From: Nectonema munidae | Lineage: Eukaryota; Nematomorpha; Nectonematoida; Nectonematidae | DNA: 64,000 bases | Direction: 5' to 3' | Assembly: GCA_030549495.1 (NCBI GenBank) | Contig: JAUIRK010001052.1 | Coordinates: 248,001 to 312,000, forward strand | Shown: in pieces, positions 35,430 through 45,661 of the stretch | How the letters are laid out: each line of letters starts with the position of its first letter | How positions within the stretch are numbered: the first letter of the stretch is position 1 | The notes under the pieces: model-generated | The model's database searches: none | The model's input: the letters and a program-made list of their open reading frames with translations, nothing else | Told to the model about the DNA's origin: nothing | Translations under genes and position numbers: made by a program

Positions 35430-35879
35430 TCATCACCAGATTTCCCGTGCTCCATAGAAAATTCGTACCCATAAAATTATATTTGAAAATTTGGAAACTG
35501 CGTAGGTATTATGCAGTGCTATATTTATGATAAAGGATATTTTGTGAATAAAGAGAAAAGACAGCCAGTCAAATGATCTGACTTTGTAGATGAATAGTGC
35601 AATTTTTTTGCTCTTTGAAATTATTGCCAAGGTTGGAGCACTTCAGATTTATGGTAAGAAGCTTGTCAGGCCTACTATAGTAGCTTTTGAAATGAGGTTA
35701 TAGGAAAAGGTGCTGCATCTACCATGAGTAGAGCATGTATGAATCGAGCTAATTTTGTTGAGAAGTTGGTGGAAATTCTGCAAAAAGATAAAGTTCTTTA
35801 TCCAAATTGATAAGAGCACGATCATAACCAAGCTATTCTTTTGGTCTATGTCAGATTTAGCTATGAAAATGATATAAGC

Positions 35880-38800
35880 TAGCGTTTCTCAATTAGGGGT
35901 CCATTGCCTCCAAAGGTGGCCAGGGGCTATTGATTGGGGGATCACGTAAATTATTTGAAAAACTAAACTGTAACTTAAAGTATAGATTAAAAATTTCTAA
36001 TATACATAAAGTCATTTTAAAATTTATTTTTAAATTATATTTTAGTATTTTGGAATCATTTTACTCAATTAATAAATATAAGAATCAATAACTGCTTTTT
36101 GTCTAGTTCCAGTATATTGTTTAAATATCAATAATAAACACTCCTTATGTCATTTAATTGGCTTTATAACAAGACCTGCTTTGATTTACACAGTGATCTT
36201 TCATAACTCTCAGTCAGATTTATTAGATTTTTCAGAAAAACAAACCCCACATTTTTAATTATTTGGACGAGTCTAAGCTCTTTTTTTTGTTAAAACTAAA
36301 ACTTCTAACTTTCAGATATTTTAATTTTTTTGAAATTTTCACAATCTTACCTTCTTTTTCTCTTTTCTTTCTAGAGCACAGTTTTAAACATACTTGATGG
36401 ATGATCTTACTGTAATACTATTACAAAAGTAGCGAGTTCAATATAACATTTTTTAAAATGTCTAAAATTCGCAAATGGAGTGAGTTATGTGAAATTTGGT
36501 TTCACAAATGTTAGTCATTTGTAAAATATTAGTTAGTGATGGCTTGGACTGCACGTGATAACTGCTCGGTTGTTATGCCTAATGTATCACTACGTCCTTT
36601 CAAACTTTTAAACCATCTTGATAAAATGGACCCTGAAATAAAAGAAGACAATATAAGCGCTTTGAGTGCAAAACGATTACGCTTTGATCGTGAAGCAACC
36701 CTTGCAAAATTCCCGTTTCAACCAGAAGAAAAACTCGCTCTTCAATCAATTGCTGAAGACATTATAAAACCATGTGTAGAAAAAATGGCGGAGTTGATGA
36801 TTGGGCCGGAAGCAAAGAAAAAGATCCTGCAAGTTCCACTTTCCAATGATACAATTCGAGGGAGAATTGACGATATTGGCCGCCGATGTGTGCCGTCAGG
36901 TTTGCTCTGAAATCAAGCAAATCAAACTAGCTTTCAATTAGAGGGGCTACCGACATTGCCTAGTTGATTGCCTTTGTTCGCTACGAGAGAAAGGGGGAAG
37001 ATTAAAGAATTTTTTCTGCGATACACAACCAGTCACAACAAAAGCAACAGATATTAAAGGTATTGTGGACTCATTTTTAGAAGCTAACGGACATAGCTGG
37101 CAGAATTTTAAGCACCTTTGTACTGATGGTGCCCCATCAATGATCGGCATTAGAGGAGGGTTTGTCATGCTCGTAAAGAATAAATGGCCACATATTACTT
37201 ATTCTCACTGTTCGCTACACCAATATGCTCTTGCTTCAAGAATTCTTTCGCGTCGTTTTTGGGAGTTGTAGACATCGCAGTTAAAGTAATTAATTTCATT
37301 CGTTCAAAAGCTAAAAACCATCACCTCTTCTAACTTCTGACTAGTGAAATGGGAACAAAACATGTTGGACTTCTGTATTACACTAAAGTTCGTTGGTTAT
37401 CGAGAGGAAGTCTCGGCCATGTGAACGTAGGGCTAACTAATCGAAATGAATCAATCTTTACAAGGTGAGCCTCATCTAACAGTCAGTGACGTTCAAGACA
37501 AACTTGTTGGCTTGTCTTCTAGAATGGTATTCGGGTTGGCACGAATCAAGGGCATGTCAACTGCTTCATTTACTCTCTTGAATGGACAGTTACAAACTCT
37601 AAGAATTGAGCTTCCTGTTGGCCTTATAGATTTCATCATTGAGCATCTTGAAATCTTTCCCCTGAGTTTAAATTGTATCTTGATGACGCGCACCGTTGGA
37701 TGTTTTGTGGTGCAAAAATCCATTCAACACTCTTTATAAGCAATGAAATTGCTTGACAATAAAGATCTTTCCAGCTTCTGACTCTCTATTAAGAATGAGT
37801 ATCCGCTACTTAGCGAAAAAGCATCCGTGATCCTTATCCAATTTGCCACAACAGTGAGTGATTAAAACTCCGAAGCAACTTAGTTTAAATCAAAAATATT
37901 CTACGTAAGTGATATTTCTAAAACAGTGAATTTGCTGAACTTGAAGCTGCAAGTTAGAAGATCAGATTTTGTCACCTGTGCTAAGAAGATAAAAGGATAT
38001 ATCAGCAAATTGAATTTTTGGAAAAACAATCTGTCTTAATTTCAACACCACTGCACCTACATCAGAATGCATTATTGTATGCATTGCCCATCTTGAAGGT
38101 CTTCATGTAGATTTTTAGATAAGATGCAATAATTTATGGGCGATTATTACCCACTCTTGTTTATGGCCTTAGAGAAGTATGAGCATGGAAATAAAAATAT
38201 GAATTGGCTGAAATTCGATTTTAACATATTGGACTAAGACTAAATGACCTTATAAAAATGGGTTATGATCCATCGGAGCCTGACTTAAGCCCTAAAAATG
38301 CAGAACTAGCTAAAAATCCGTTTTTATGTCAGGTTGATGATGCCTTAGTAGAGGCTCAAGAAGAGTTCATTGAGCTTATCCACGATTCAACAGCCAAGAA
38401 TTTGTTCCTATCAAACTCCTTGCCTAGTTTCTGGTGTTCAATGATGGAATCATATCCAAAAATTAGTGATCTAGCAGTTCGAGTTCTTTTGCCTTTTGCT
38501 TCACCTATCTGTGCGAAAGTGGCTTTTCTGCATTACTGGTAATAAAAACAAAATCAAGGAACAAGCTGTCTGTGGAAGATGACTTGAGGTATGCCATATT
38601 ACATTAATATAGTATCTTAATCACATCAATTCATACTTACCTACATATAACGATAATACTTTTCATATGTTTTAGAGTTAGGTTTTAATAAAGTTAAGTT
38701 TATACTAATTGATGCCTTCTTTACCATTTCAAGAGGTGCACTGGCTGTCACTGAGCCAAGGATTCATGAACTGGTTGCTCAAAAACAACAACAAAAGTCC

Positions 38801-39236
38801 CATTGAGAAGGAAGCATAAACTGATGCTTTTTTGCAACCAATAAGGAATTTCATTCTCTGCTTTTTTGTTATTTGTTGTGTTTTATTCATACAGGTTATA
38901 TGATATTTTTATTCAAATATAGCATAATAATATATGTTATTATAAACGAATGCAAAAATTTATTGCTAAAAAATTGCTAAATTTTTTCGTATAAATACAA
39001 GAACACAGCTTTTTATAGCACAACCATAAAAGATTATTTTATAAGTTGGTAATTTTTATGAAATTTATAATCTTTATTGTTAATAGCTGTAAACACAATA
39101 ATTCAATACATAAAAAATAACTACTTACTTGCTAACCAAAATAATATTTATAATTTGGAAAATAGAAGTATATTAGGAGATTCAGCATAAGTAGTTTAAA
39201 GTAGAATTTCCATGGACCCCCGCTTGGGAACCATTG
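35880..39236 (+). mobile_element. hAT element (ZBED5-like) nested in piggyBac A
   Basis: The left end reads TAGCGTTTCTCAATTAGGGG then TCCATTG; the right end, inverted, reads CAATGGTTCCCAAGCGGGGG then TCCATGG. Both follow the hAT pattern CAGTGGTTCCCAA..GGGGTCCA. Possible 8-bp duplications are TATAAGCT (35873-35880) and TATAGGCT (39240-39247), one base different and slightly offset. The element is about 3.36 kb with a transposase relic on the + strand. Confidence 0.75.
36463..38815 (+). pseudogene. hAT transposase relic, ZBED5/SCAND3-like
   Basis: It starts near 36459 with MSKIRKWSE, then NASL-like PNVSLRPFKLLNHLDKM of the BED finger region. Further blocks in order: LSNDTIRGRIDDI; then HLCTDGAPSMIGIRGGFVML with the catalytic Asp and HCSLHQYALASRIL; RWLSRGSLGH; then a C-terminal part around 38258-38540 ending in a weak dimerisation domain. 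Such proteins are close to the domesticated ZBED5/FAM200 group of animals, but here several stops and frame changes break the frame, so this is a dead transposon, not a host gene. Confidence 0.75.
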
Positions 39237-39930
39237 TATTATAGGCTCAAGCATTTTCTGGACAACGTCGAAAGCAAGAGGTCAATTTCTTTTATTTTAT
39301 TTTCGCAATATATTGAAAAATTATATGGAAATCCGTCACTTCTGCACATCATCCATATTTTGTATTCAAACTTGATGGGCTTGTTTTTTATAAATTGTTT
39401 TGCGCTGTGCAGACCTCTATATGGAACCATATATTCATCAACGCTTAAAAACTCGTGGAAAATTCCAAATTGTTGACATGATTTTTTCAACATATCTAAA
39501 AAAGGTTTCACCTTGGCGAGTCTCTGGACATTGTTTTCGAGAAAATTGGAGCAGATAACAAATCATTGGTGGACCAACAATCATTTTCTGAAGGAAGCAC
39601 GTGAATACCACTTAGAATAATCAACCCAAAAAACTTACGATTTTCATTTGTCTTGAAATTTGGCTCATTTTTGTCTCTTCTTGGATACAAATTTGTTTGT
39701 TCAACAATGTGATCAAGCATTTCATGTGTAAAAAAAAGTTCAAAGATTTCATTAGCATCTTTTCCTATGTAGTGTTGTCCAATTTTATCAGCATCAAAAC
39801 AATGTGCTTGTAGTGATAACTCTTATCCCAATCATTCTTCATAAAAAAATTACTCTCGTTTTCTTCGTCTTTCATTACTTCTAATTCACCACAAACTTCC
39901 TTTGGCATTGCTTCTTCTAACAAAACTGTA

Positions 39931-40462
39931 TAATTTTTAAAAGTAATATGTATAATTTAAAAACTAAACATTTTTTAATTTAAAAAACTGTATAATTTTT
40001 AAAAGTATAAAATAAATATAATAAATATTTCACAAAAAAATACTATAAAAAATTTTAATCAGTTAAATAATGTTTATTAAAAATTAAAATTTTTAAATAT
40101 AGTTTAAAAATAATAGTTTAAATATAGTTTATTTAAAATTTAAATTTTAAAGTCAGTTTAATTTAAAAACTAAACATTTTTTAATTTAAAAAACTGTATA
40201 ATTTTTAAAAGTATAAAATAAATATAATAAATATTTCACAAAAAATACTATAAAAAAATTTAGTCAGTTTGAGTACTGAAGTGACTAACGTTTCCATTTT
40301 GGGAACATAAAAGTTATATAAAAAAGCTTTATGTAATTTTAAATACTATTGATATATTAAGTTTTGATATTTATACAATAATTACTTTTAAATGTGAAGT
40401 CAAATTTTTTGCGCAACTAACTCTTGATAATTTGTAGTTAAGCGGTCTAGGGATATTAAAAA
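39931..40462. repeat. Duplicated AT-rich segment
   Basis: About 108 bp starting AATTTAAAAACTAAACATTT occurs at 39955-40064 and again at 40160-40270, nearly identical, about 206 bp apart. There is no coding content. The rest up to the foldback MITE is plain AT-rich DNA. Confidence 0.7.
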
Positions 40463-40646
40463 GAATATTTCGATTCTACGAATCTTTTTTAAGTCAAGCA
40501 GAAGGGGGCGCCTTTTGTGGTGAAGATCTAACGAAAGGATCTATTGTGATTTCTTTCCTTAGATCTTCACCACCAAAGCCGTTCCCTCGGCTTACTGCTT
40601 GACAAAAGTTAAAGAAGACTCAGCGTCGAAATTTCATTTATATTCA
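40463..40646. mobile_element. Foldback MITE
   Basis: The arms begin TTTCGA at 40468 and end TCGAAA at 40631. Inner arms are GTCAAGCAG..TTTTGTGGTGAAGATCTAA and its inverted copy with GGTGGTGAAGATCTAA, around a loop of about 27 bp. This is a GC-richer hairpin in AT-rich DNA. It lies about 315 bp past the MTFMT stop. No target duplication is identified. Confidence 0.7.
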
Positions 40647-40928
40647 AAAGGAATTCATAAAATATTGTTATAATATTTTTCTTGAAAAAAATTATCCGAA
40701 AAGAATTAACACGTTACATATATGTCACTATTTGACTAAAAAGAAAGGTAAGATTTAGGCAAAAAAATTCAATAAAAAATTATTAAGGTATCTCATGAAT
40801 AATACCTTGAAATTCTAATGATTAACAACTTTTTCTTTTGCTTATATATTATTATTCAAAAACCGTTGGGTTGTGCAGCTAAAATATTTCCAAAAAAGAA
40901 ATGTCTATATAGATAAAAAAAACTTTGT

Positions 40929-40934
40929 TTTATT
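40929..40934 (-). terminator. MTFMT polyadenylation signal
   Basis: AATAAA on the - strand, about 26 bp past the MTFMT stop codon. Confidence 0.55.
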
Positions 40935-40959
40935 CGTATTCACTGAAATGGTAAAAGAA

Positions 40960-43900
40960 CTAAAAGCTTAGCGGTTTTTCTTGAAAAATGGATCGATTAT
41001 AAAAGTTTTTGTGTATGTATCCATTGACAAAACTCGGGAATGATATCGTGGAGTGCTTGTACCGAATTTTGTTGAAGGCTATCCATCCAAGTTTACACTT
41101 TATTAAAACTACTTTCTTTTTCTTGTGATAAAAGAAACTCCCAGGCTTTACATCACATCTTAAAATAAATAAGACATTTCATTGAGTAGTGAGTGTTTTT
41201 GGAAAGAGACCAAGGCATGCTTCCAGAAAGTCTCAGCATCTATTGCATGTATTAACAGAAGGCATGGCAACCAAAATCTTTTGGGCAGTATTAGATTTAT
41301 GAATGATAAAGAAAAGTCCTTCTTAAAATTGGAAGCTAATGCCACGCTTTAAAATTAATTATATACTATAACACTTCATTCTTTTTTATTCAATGAAGAA
41401 TAATCGAATCAAGTAATGTGTGCACATTTGAAAATGAGGCCGTCCTATTTAAGGTTACACGCATTATTCACGAAATAAATATTTGTGCAAAAAACGATTT
41501 AGATAAAATAATGAAAACTAAAAACTCTGAAATTGGAACCAATTAAAAAATTTTTGGTGAACAAATCTCAAAATTATCCAGAACTAAATCATAAAAAATT
41601 ATTTTTTAAAACTGATGTTTTTAATCCAAATGAGATGAATTGATGTTTGTTTACAAGTTAAAGGACATACTATTTTAGATCTATATAGTGAATTATTTAA
41701 AATTAAAAACTTCTGATATCAAGAATGAAACTTGGAAAATTCTAATTAAAAATAATGCAGATATTCGAAATCTATATCTGATCATGATTTATTTTAATAG
41801 GTAAAATTTGAAATTTTCGAATAGGTTTCAAAATTTAAATCATTGGAATATATTTCACCAATTAAACCCAAATATTTATAATTTTAACTTCTCCTTTTGA
41901 TTGGATGGATATAAAAAAATTAAAATGCAACTAATTGACTTGAAATCTTCATCACTCTAGGCAACTTGATTTTTTCATCTAAGAAAACTCTTGAAAATTC
42001 AAGTGTGGAAAATTACATTTTGCGTTTTGATTTTCTCTCCTTGATAAATTTGATTGTTAAAATAACAGCATAGTAAAGGTAAAGGAAAGTAGGCTTGATG
42101 CGGGATCGAACCCAAGACCTTGAGTTATCGAAACCCAATATCTAATCAACCTTACTCACGCCCTCTGCCATGCAATTTGTTTTTGACTCGATTTATATCT
42201 GAGAACAAATAGTTTCACGCATAAAGTTTTTAGTAAATCCATTTAGAAATAAATTACCAACAGATAATTCTGAAACATCTGTTCAAATTAAGGTTTCGAC
42301 AGATTGATGTATCAATATTAAGCAATGTTGTTCAATGGCAAGAAGAAAAAAAAATTTCAATAACATAATTTACATTTTTATAAATTTTAAATTCTCTCAG
42401 TTAAATATTTTTAATGTAAAAATTTGCACTTAACATAAATAAACAAATTTTCAAGCTTATGTGTGCCACATATAATCAGAAAGGCTTTAGAGCAGGAGTG
42501 GGGAACCAGCAGCCTCAAGGCCACATGCTATATGTAATAATAAATCGTATTTTGCATATATTATTATTTATTGGCTTAAATTACAATAAAAATGATAATG
42601 GATAAAACAAAGGTGCCACAGTGTGAAAAAGGTTGGAAACCACTGTAAGAGTAATAAAATTTAATAAAATTCTCTCACAAAATAGTCTAAAAATCTCAAT
42701 AAAAATGAGATTTAAACAAGATATATATACATTGTAAAAAGTAAATTATTCAAAAAATAGTGAAATTAAACTAAAATGAGATATCAAAGTAATAGTTTTA
42801 GAAAAATAAAAATCTAGACCGGAAAACCCCAAATTTTCTTTTTAATTTTTTGACACACGTTTTACATTATCCTCTAATTATTCCATATAAAACATTTAGA
42901 AGGCAAATATTATACATAACGTTTGAAACGAAGTTACGTGTTGATCAAAAGGTCCTGACAATTGACTTTAAATCTTGATTGTAACTTCTTTAAAAATTGG
43001 AAATAAAAATGATTCGTTTTTGAGCAATCGTGGATGATTAAGGCACAAACTTCCTTCAGAACAACTTTTTCATCTCCAAAAAATGTTGAGAAGCCTTTGG
43101 ATTCAGCAATGGCTCGATAACGGCGTTCAATCTCTTCGCTAGCTTCATCTGCCCACTTTATACAAAAGTCTGTTGGCTTGAACTTAGCCGCGTAGCTTTG
43201 TTGTGGTGCATACAGAGAGTTGGTCTGTGGATATGCATTCGCGGCAAAGACTTCATACTTCGAAAGAACATCCACAACCATGTCTCCTCCTTCAATTGTT
43301 AACTTAGCATGTGTACTATTACTACTTTGAAATCAGTGAATAACGCGTATGGATTTCTTACCTAAAGAAGCCAATTCTGGCATTAATGTAGAAAATGCTG
43401 ATTTATTTGTTAGCTGCAGATTCTTTTGTAAAAATATTTTGCCAGTATCAAAATTTTTCGAATCAATTTCCTACACACGAAATAAGATGAAATATTTTAA
43501 AAGCTTGCAACTAGAGAAAATTATGAAATAGGAAGCAAGATTTTATTCTTTCTACCTACAGCCTCCTTCTTAAGTATGTGCAGACGGTGTGTAAAGATTG
43601 TAAATAGAGGGGTCAGATTTTTTGAGCATTTTGGCAAATTTGGTTTTCCGAATTTTTTTCTAGTCCAAAATAAGATAATAATTGTAAAAAAAATTAGCTC
43701 ATGTTTATACCGAATCGATTTTGATAGCGATTAACCTGTAAAAATGAGTGATAAATATTATGATGGTTAATAAATTTTGTGCTTTGCATATATAAGTAAA
43801 ATTATCTATAAATTACAAGCGACTATCATATCTTAAATACAAATATCACTACTAAATTAGACAAAAATTTCAGCTAATAAAATTTAACTATCTTGATTTA

Positions 43901-45648
43901 CGCCGTGTGCGCAAAAAGTGTTAAACTGACTCAATCTAAACAGATTGAGTTGAATTACTGTCTCAGGAAAACATTAAAAATTCTTCTTTTTCTTCTTGTC
44001 CATGATCGGTATCGATCTTTAGTAACTCTAACTATTTTTAGTCTCCAATTTTTTTTATCAGTTTGTTCCATTAAAAATTAAACGATTTAAAAAAATTCAA
44101 AAAATATAAGTTATTTGTCTAAAAGACTTTAGGTATATTTCGAAGATATTTTATATAGAAAATGAAATGGAATGATATAGACTTCAAGATGTTCAATTAA
44201 AGTTTGTATCTTCTTGAGTATACAAAATATAGTCCAAGAGATCAGAAGAAAAAGAAATGATGCTTTATAATCTCCTGAATAAGGAACCATTTGTATAATA
44301 AATAGTGATGTACCGATTCAAAAATTTTGGCCGAAACGATGCAGATTATAAAAAATGATAAATTTTATTTCATTATAACATTTGCTTATAAATCATGTCT
44401 TCAAACGATGTTAAATATTTTGGACAATTGTGTGAACATAATAATCTTTCAGAAGATGTTCAATCAGTTTTAGACTTTGTAGAAGATAATTGGATTGGAC
44501 AATTGTCATCGTAATTCTAGACGGCCTCACTTTTTTGATATAAAACTGGAATTGTTATGAATTAGTTAAAGAAGCTTTTTTTTAAACAAATAATACATGT
44601 GAATATTGGCATCATACTTTTAACTCTTTAATTGAAGCTTTTTATCCAAATATTTAACGTTATATGTTAAAAAAAACAAGCTAGAGCTGAAGTAGAGTTT
44701 AAAGGATTTTATCTGGTACTGAATAATTTGTTCAAAGGAAAAAATATGAAGGTTGTGCTCTAAGAATCTAGCGAGTTGTAAAGAACTTTGAAAAATTAGG
44801 TAAACTTGATTATTTTAGAGCAATAGCTCATAATTTATCTCTGTAACACTATATTTAATAATAAATTTTTTTAAATTAAAAATTTTAACGATGACTAAAA
44901 ATATATGGCTATAAATTTTGTATTTATGTATGTTTGTGTGTGCAATAATTGCCGATGAATTCACCCATTGATGAATTGTGCGCAATAAATTTACAGAGAA
45001 CCCATATAAACATTAAAAATAAAATCTATGATTGTAATTTAATGTTAAAAAGCATTCTAGGTTCATTAAAATCGAAAATAGAACTAAATTAATAAGATTA
45101 AGATGTAAAAATCACAAAAAAATTGGAGGAATTATATGATTCTTATTTTGGAATAATGTAAAAAGTACCATTATAGATACACCTGTCGTAGAAAGGTTGT
45201 TGGTGATGGCTCTACTTATCGGAGAAGGGCCTTTGAGTTGAGGAAGTAAACTAGGATGCACATTTAGAATTTTATATGGAAAGCTCTTGATCAAATTTTC
45301 AGATATCAAATATTTAAAGGAGGCCACAATTCCAATCTTAAAAGACCTTTCTTAAAAAAACATATTAATATTTTTAAGTAAACGTAAGAAATTGATACCT
45401 TTAACGCATTCACACTGCAAAGGCCAAACGAAAAAATTTAGAGATCTGGAAGAAGAAAATACTTTAAGCGATTGATAGCACTTCGCTGATGAATAGGAAC
45501 AAACTGAGATATCTTTAAAAATTGCGGCATTCTTTGACATAGCATTCAATACGGAAAGGGAAAACTCATCACTGCCAAAAAATAAAATTTTCCATGAGGT
45601 TAGAGCGGTAGACAAAGATTTATTGCAGAGTGGCTGCGTGAAGAACAT
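40960..45648 (-). CDS. MTFMT: Mitochondrial methionyl-tRNA formyltransferase
   Basis: Formylates Met-tRNA-Met in mitochondria so that it can start translation. Exons on the - strand: 45648-45399, 45350-45169, 43470-43362, 43289 down to an unresolved donor after about 43050, and last exon 41158-40960. The first four join with matching phases. The catalytic set is complete: N113 and H115 in LNVHPSLLP, and D152 in NFDTG. The N-terminus (MFFTQPLCNKSLSTALTSWK) suits a mitochondrial presequence and leads into KILFFGSDEF. Exon 4 gives GGDMVVDVL..SYAAKFKPTDFCIKWADEASEE, the hinge and start of the C-terminal domain. The last exon gives PGSFFYHKKKKVVLIKCKLG ... SFVNGYI, matching the tRNA-binding end of human MTFMT. 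The exon 4 to 5 phase does not fit directly, so one more small exon or another donor is likely. The start lies 13 bp after the GTF3C6 stop. Confidence 0.88.
42080..42172 (-). repeat. tRNA-derived SINE in MTFMT intron
   Basis: On the - strand it reads GGCAGAGGGCGTGAGTAAGG..GATTAGATATTGGG, then B box GGGTTCGATCCCGCATC. The tRNA-like spacing is clear. It is not a functional tRNA, as the arms do not pair well. Confidence 0.5.
42493..42645. mobile_element. hAT-like MITE in MTFMT intron
   Basis: The ends read CAGGAGTGGGGAACC and, inverted, CAGTGGTTTCCAACC. About 150 bp with no coding. The flanking duplication is unclear. Confidence 0.5.
43471..45168. other. MTFMT intron 2 with a MULE relic
   Basis: The only recognised content is the MULE transposase relic at 44395-44845. 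The rest is AT-rich. Confidence 0.5.
44395..44845 (+). pseudogene. MULE (FLYWCH-type) transposase C-terminal relic
   Basis: The first frame reads FGQLCEHNNLSEDVQSVLDF then VEDNWIGQ. After frame changes come RRPHFDIK.WNCYELVKEAF, KTNNTCEYWHHTFNSLIEAF, KKTRAEVEF and finally LGKLDYFRAIAHNLSL before a stop. This is the order at the C-terminus of Mutator-like transposases of animals (F.DNWIG .. W.......TNN..E.WH..F ..YLR.IAHNL). At least four frame changes are present. It lies in a MTFMT intron, opposite to the gene. Confidence 0.6.
45619..45624 (-). terminator. Candidate GTF3C6 polyadenylation signal inside MTFMT exon 1
   Basis: AATAAA on the - strand, about 38 bp after the GTF3C6 stop, inside codons for Asn-Lys of MTFMT. 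If it is used, the GTF3C6 message ends within MTFMT coding sequence. The hexamer is common in AT-rich DNA. Confidence 0.3.
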
Positions 45649-45661
45649 GAAATTGCGGCTT

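Larger units (their letters stand above)
35430..39930 (-). mobile_element. piggyBac relic A, split by a hAT insertion
   Basis: The transposase runs on the - strand. The N-terminal and middle part is at 39930-39237, and the continuation is on the other side of a hAT element, at about 35880-35430. The right piece holds FHEFLSVDEYMVPYRGLHSA and KPIKFEYKIWMMC, the piggyBac signature with a catalytic Asp. The left piece holds LINLDKELYLF and F.TS.QLLNKISS, matching the next block (DNFFTSY.LL) of the family. Frames are broken in several places. Neither inverted terminal repeats nor TTAA could be found for this copy. Confidence 0.65.
41159..42933. other. MTFMT last intron region
   Basis: Mostly AT-rich DNA. 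It holds a SINE at 42080-42172 and a hAT-like MITE at 42493-42645, listed separately. A small missing MTFMT exon may lie here but I could not pick it out. Confidence 0.4.

Noticed and set aside
36536-38542. A domesticated ZBED5-like host gene
   Set aside because: Several stops and frame changes lie between conserved blocks, and transposon ends flank it.
42080-42172. A functional tRNA gene
   Set aside because: There is a good B box but poor arm pairing and no clear anticodon arm.
42934-43281. 115-codon - strand frame as a separate gene
   Set aside because: It matches the start of the C-terminal domain of MTFMT and joins in phase with the exon at 43362-43470.
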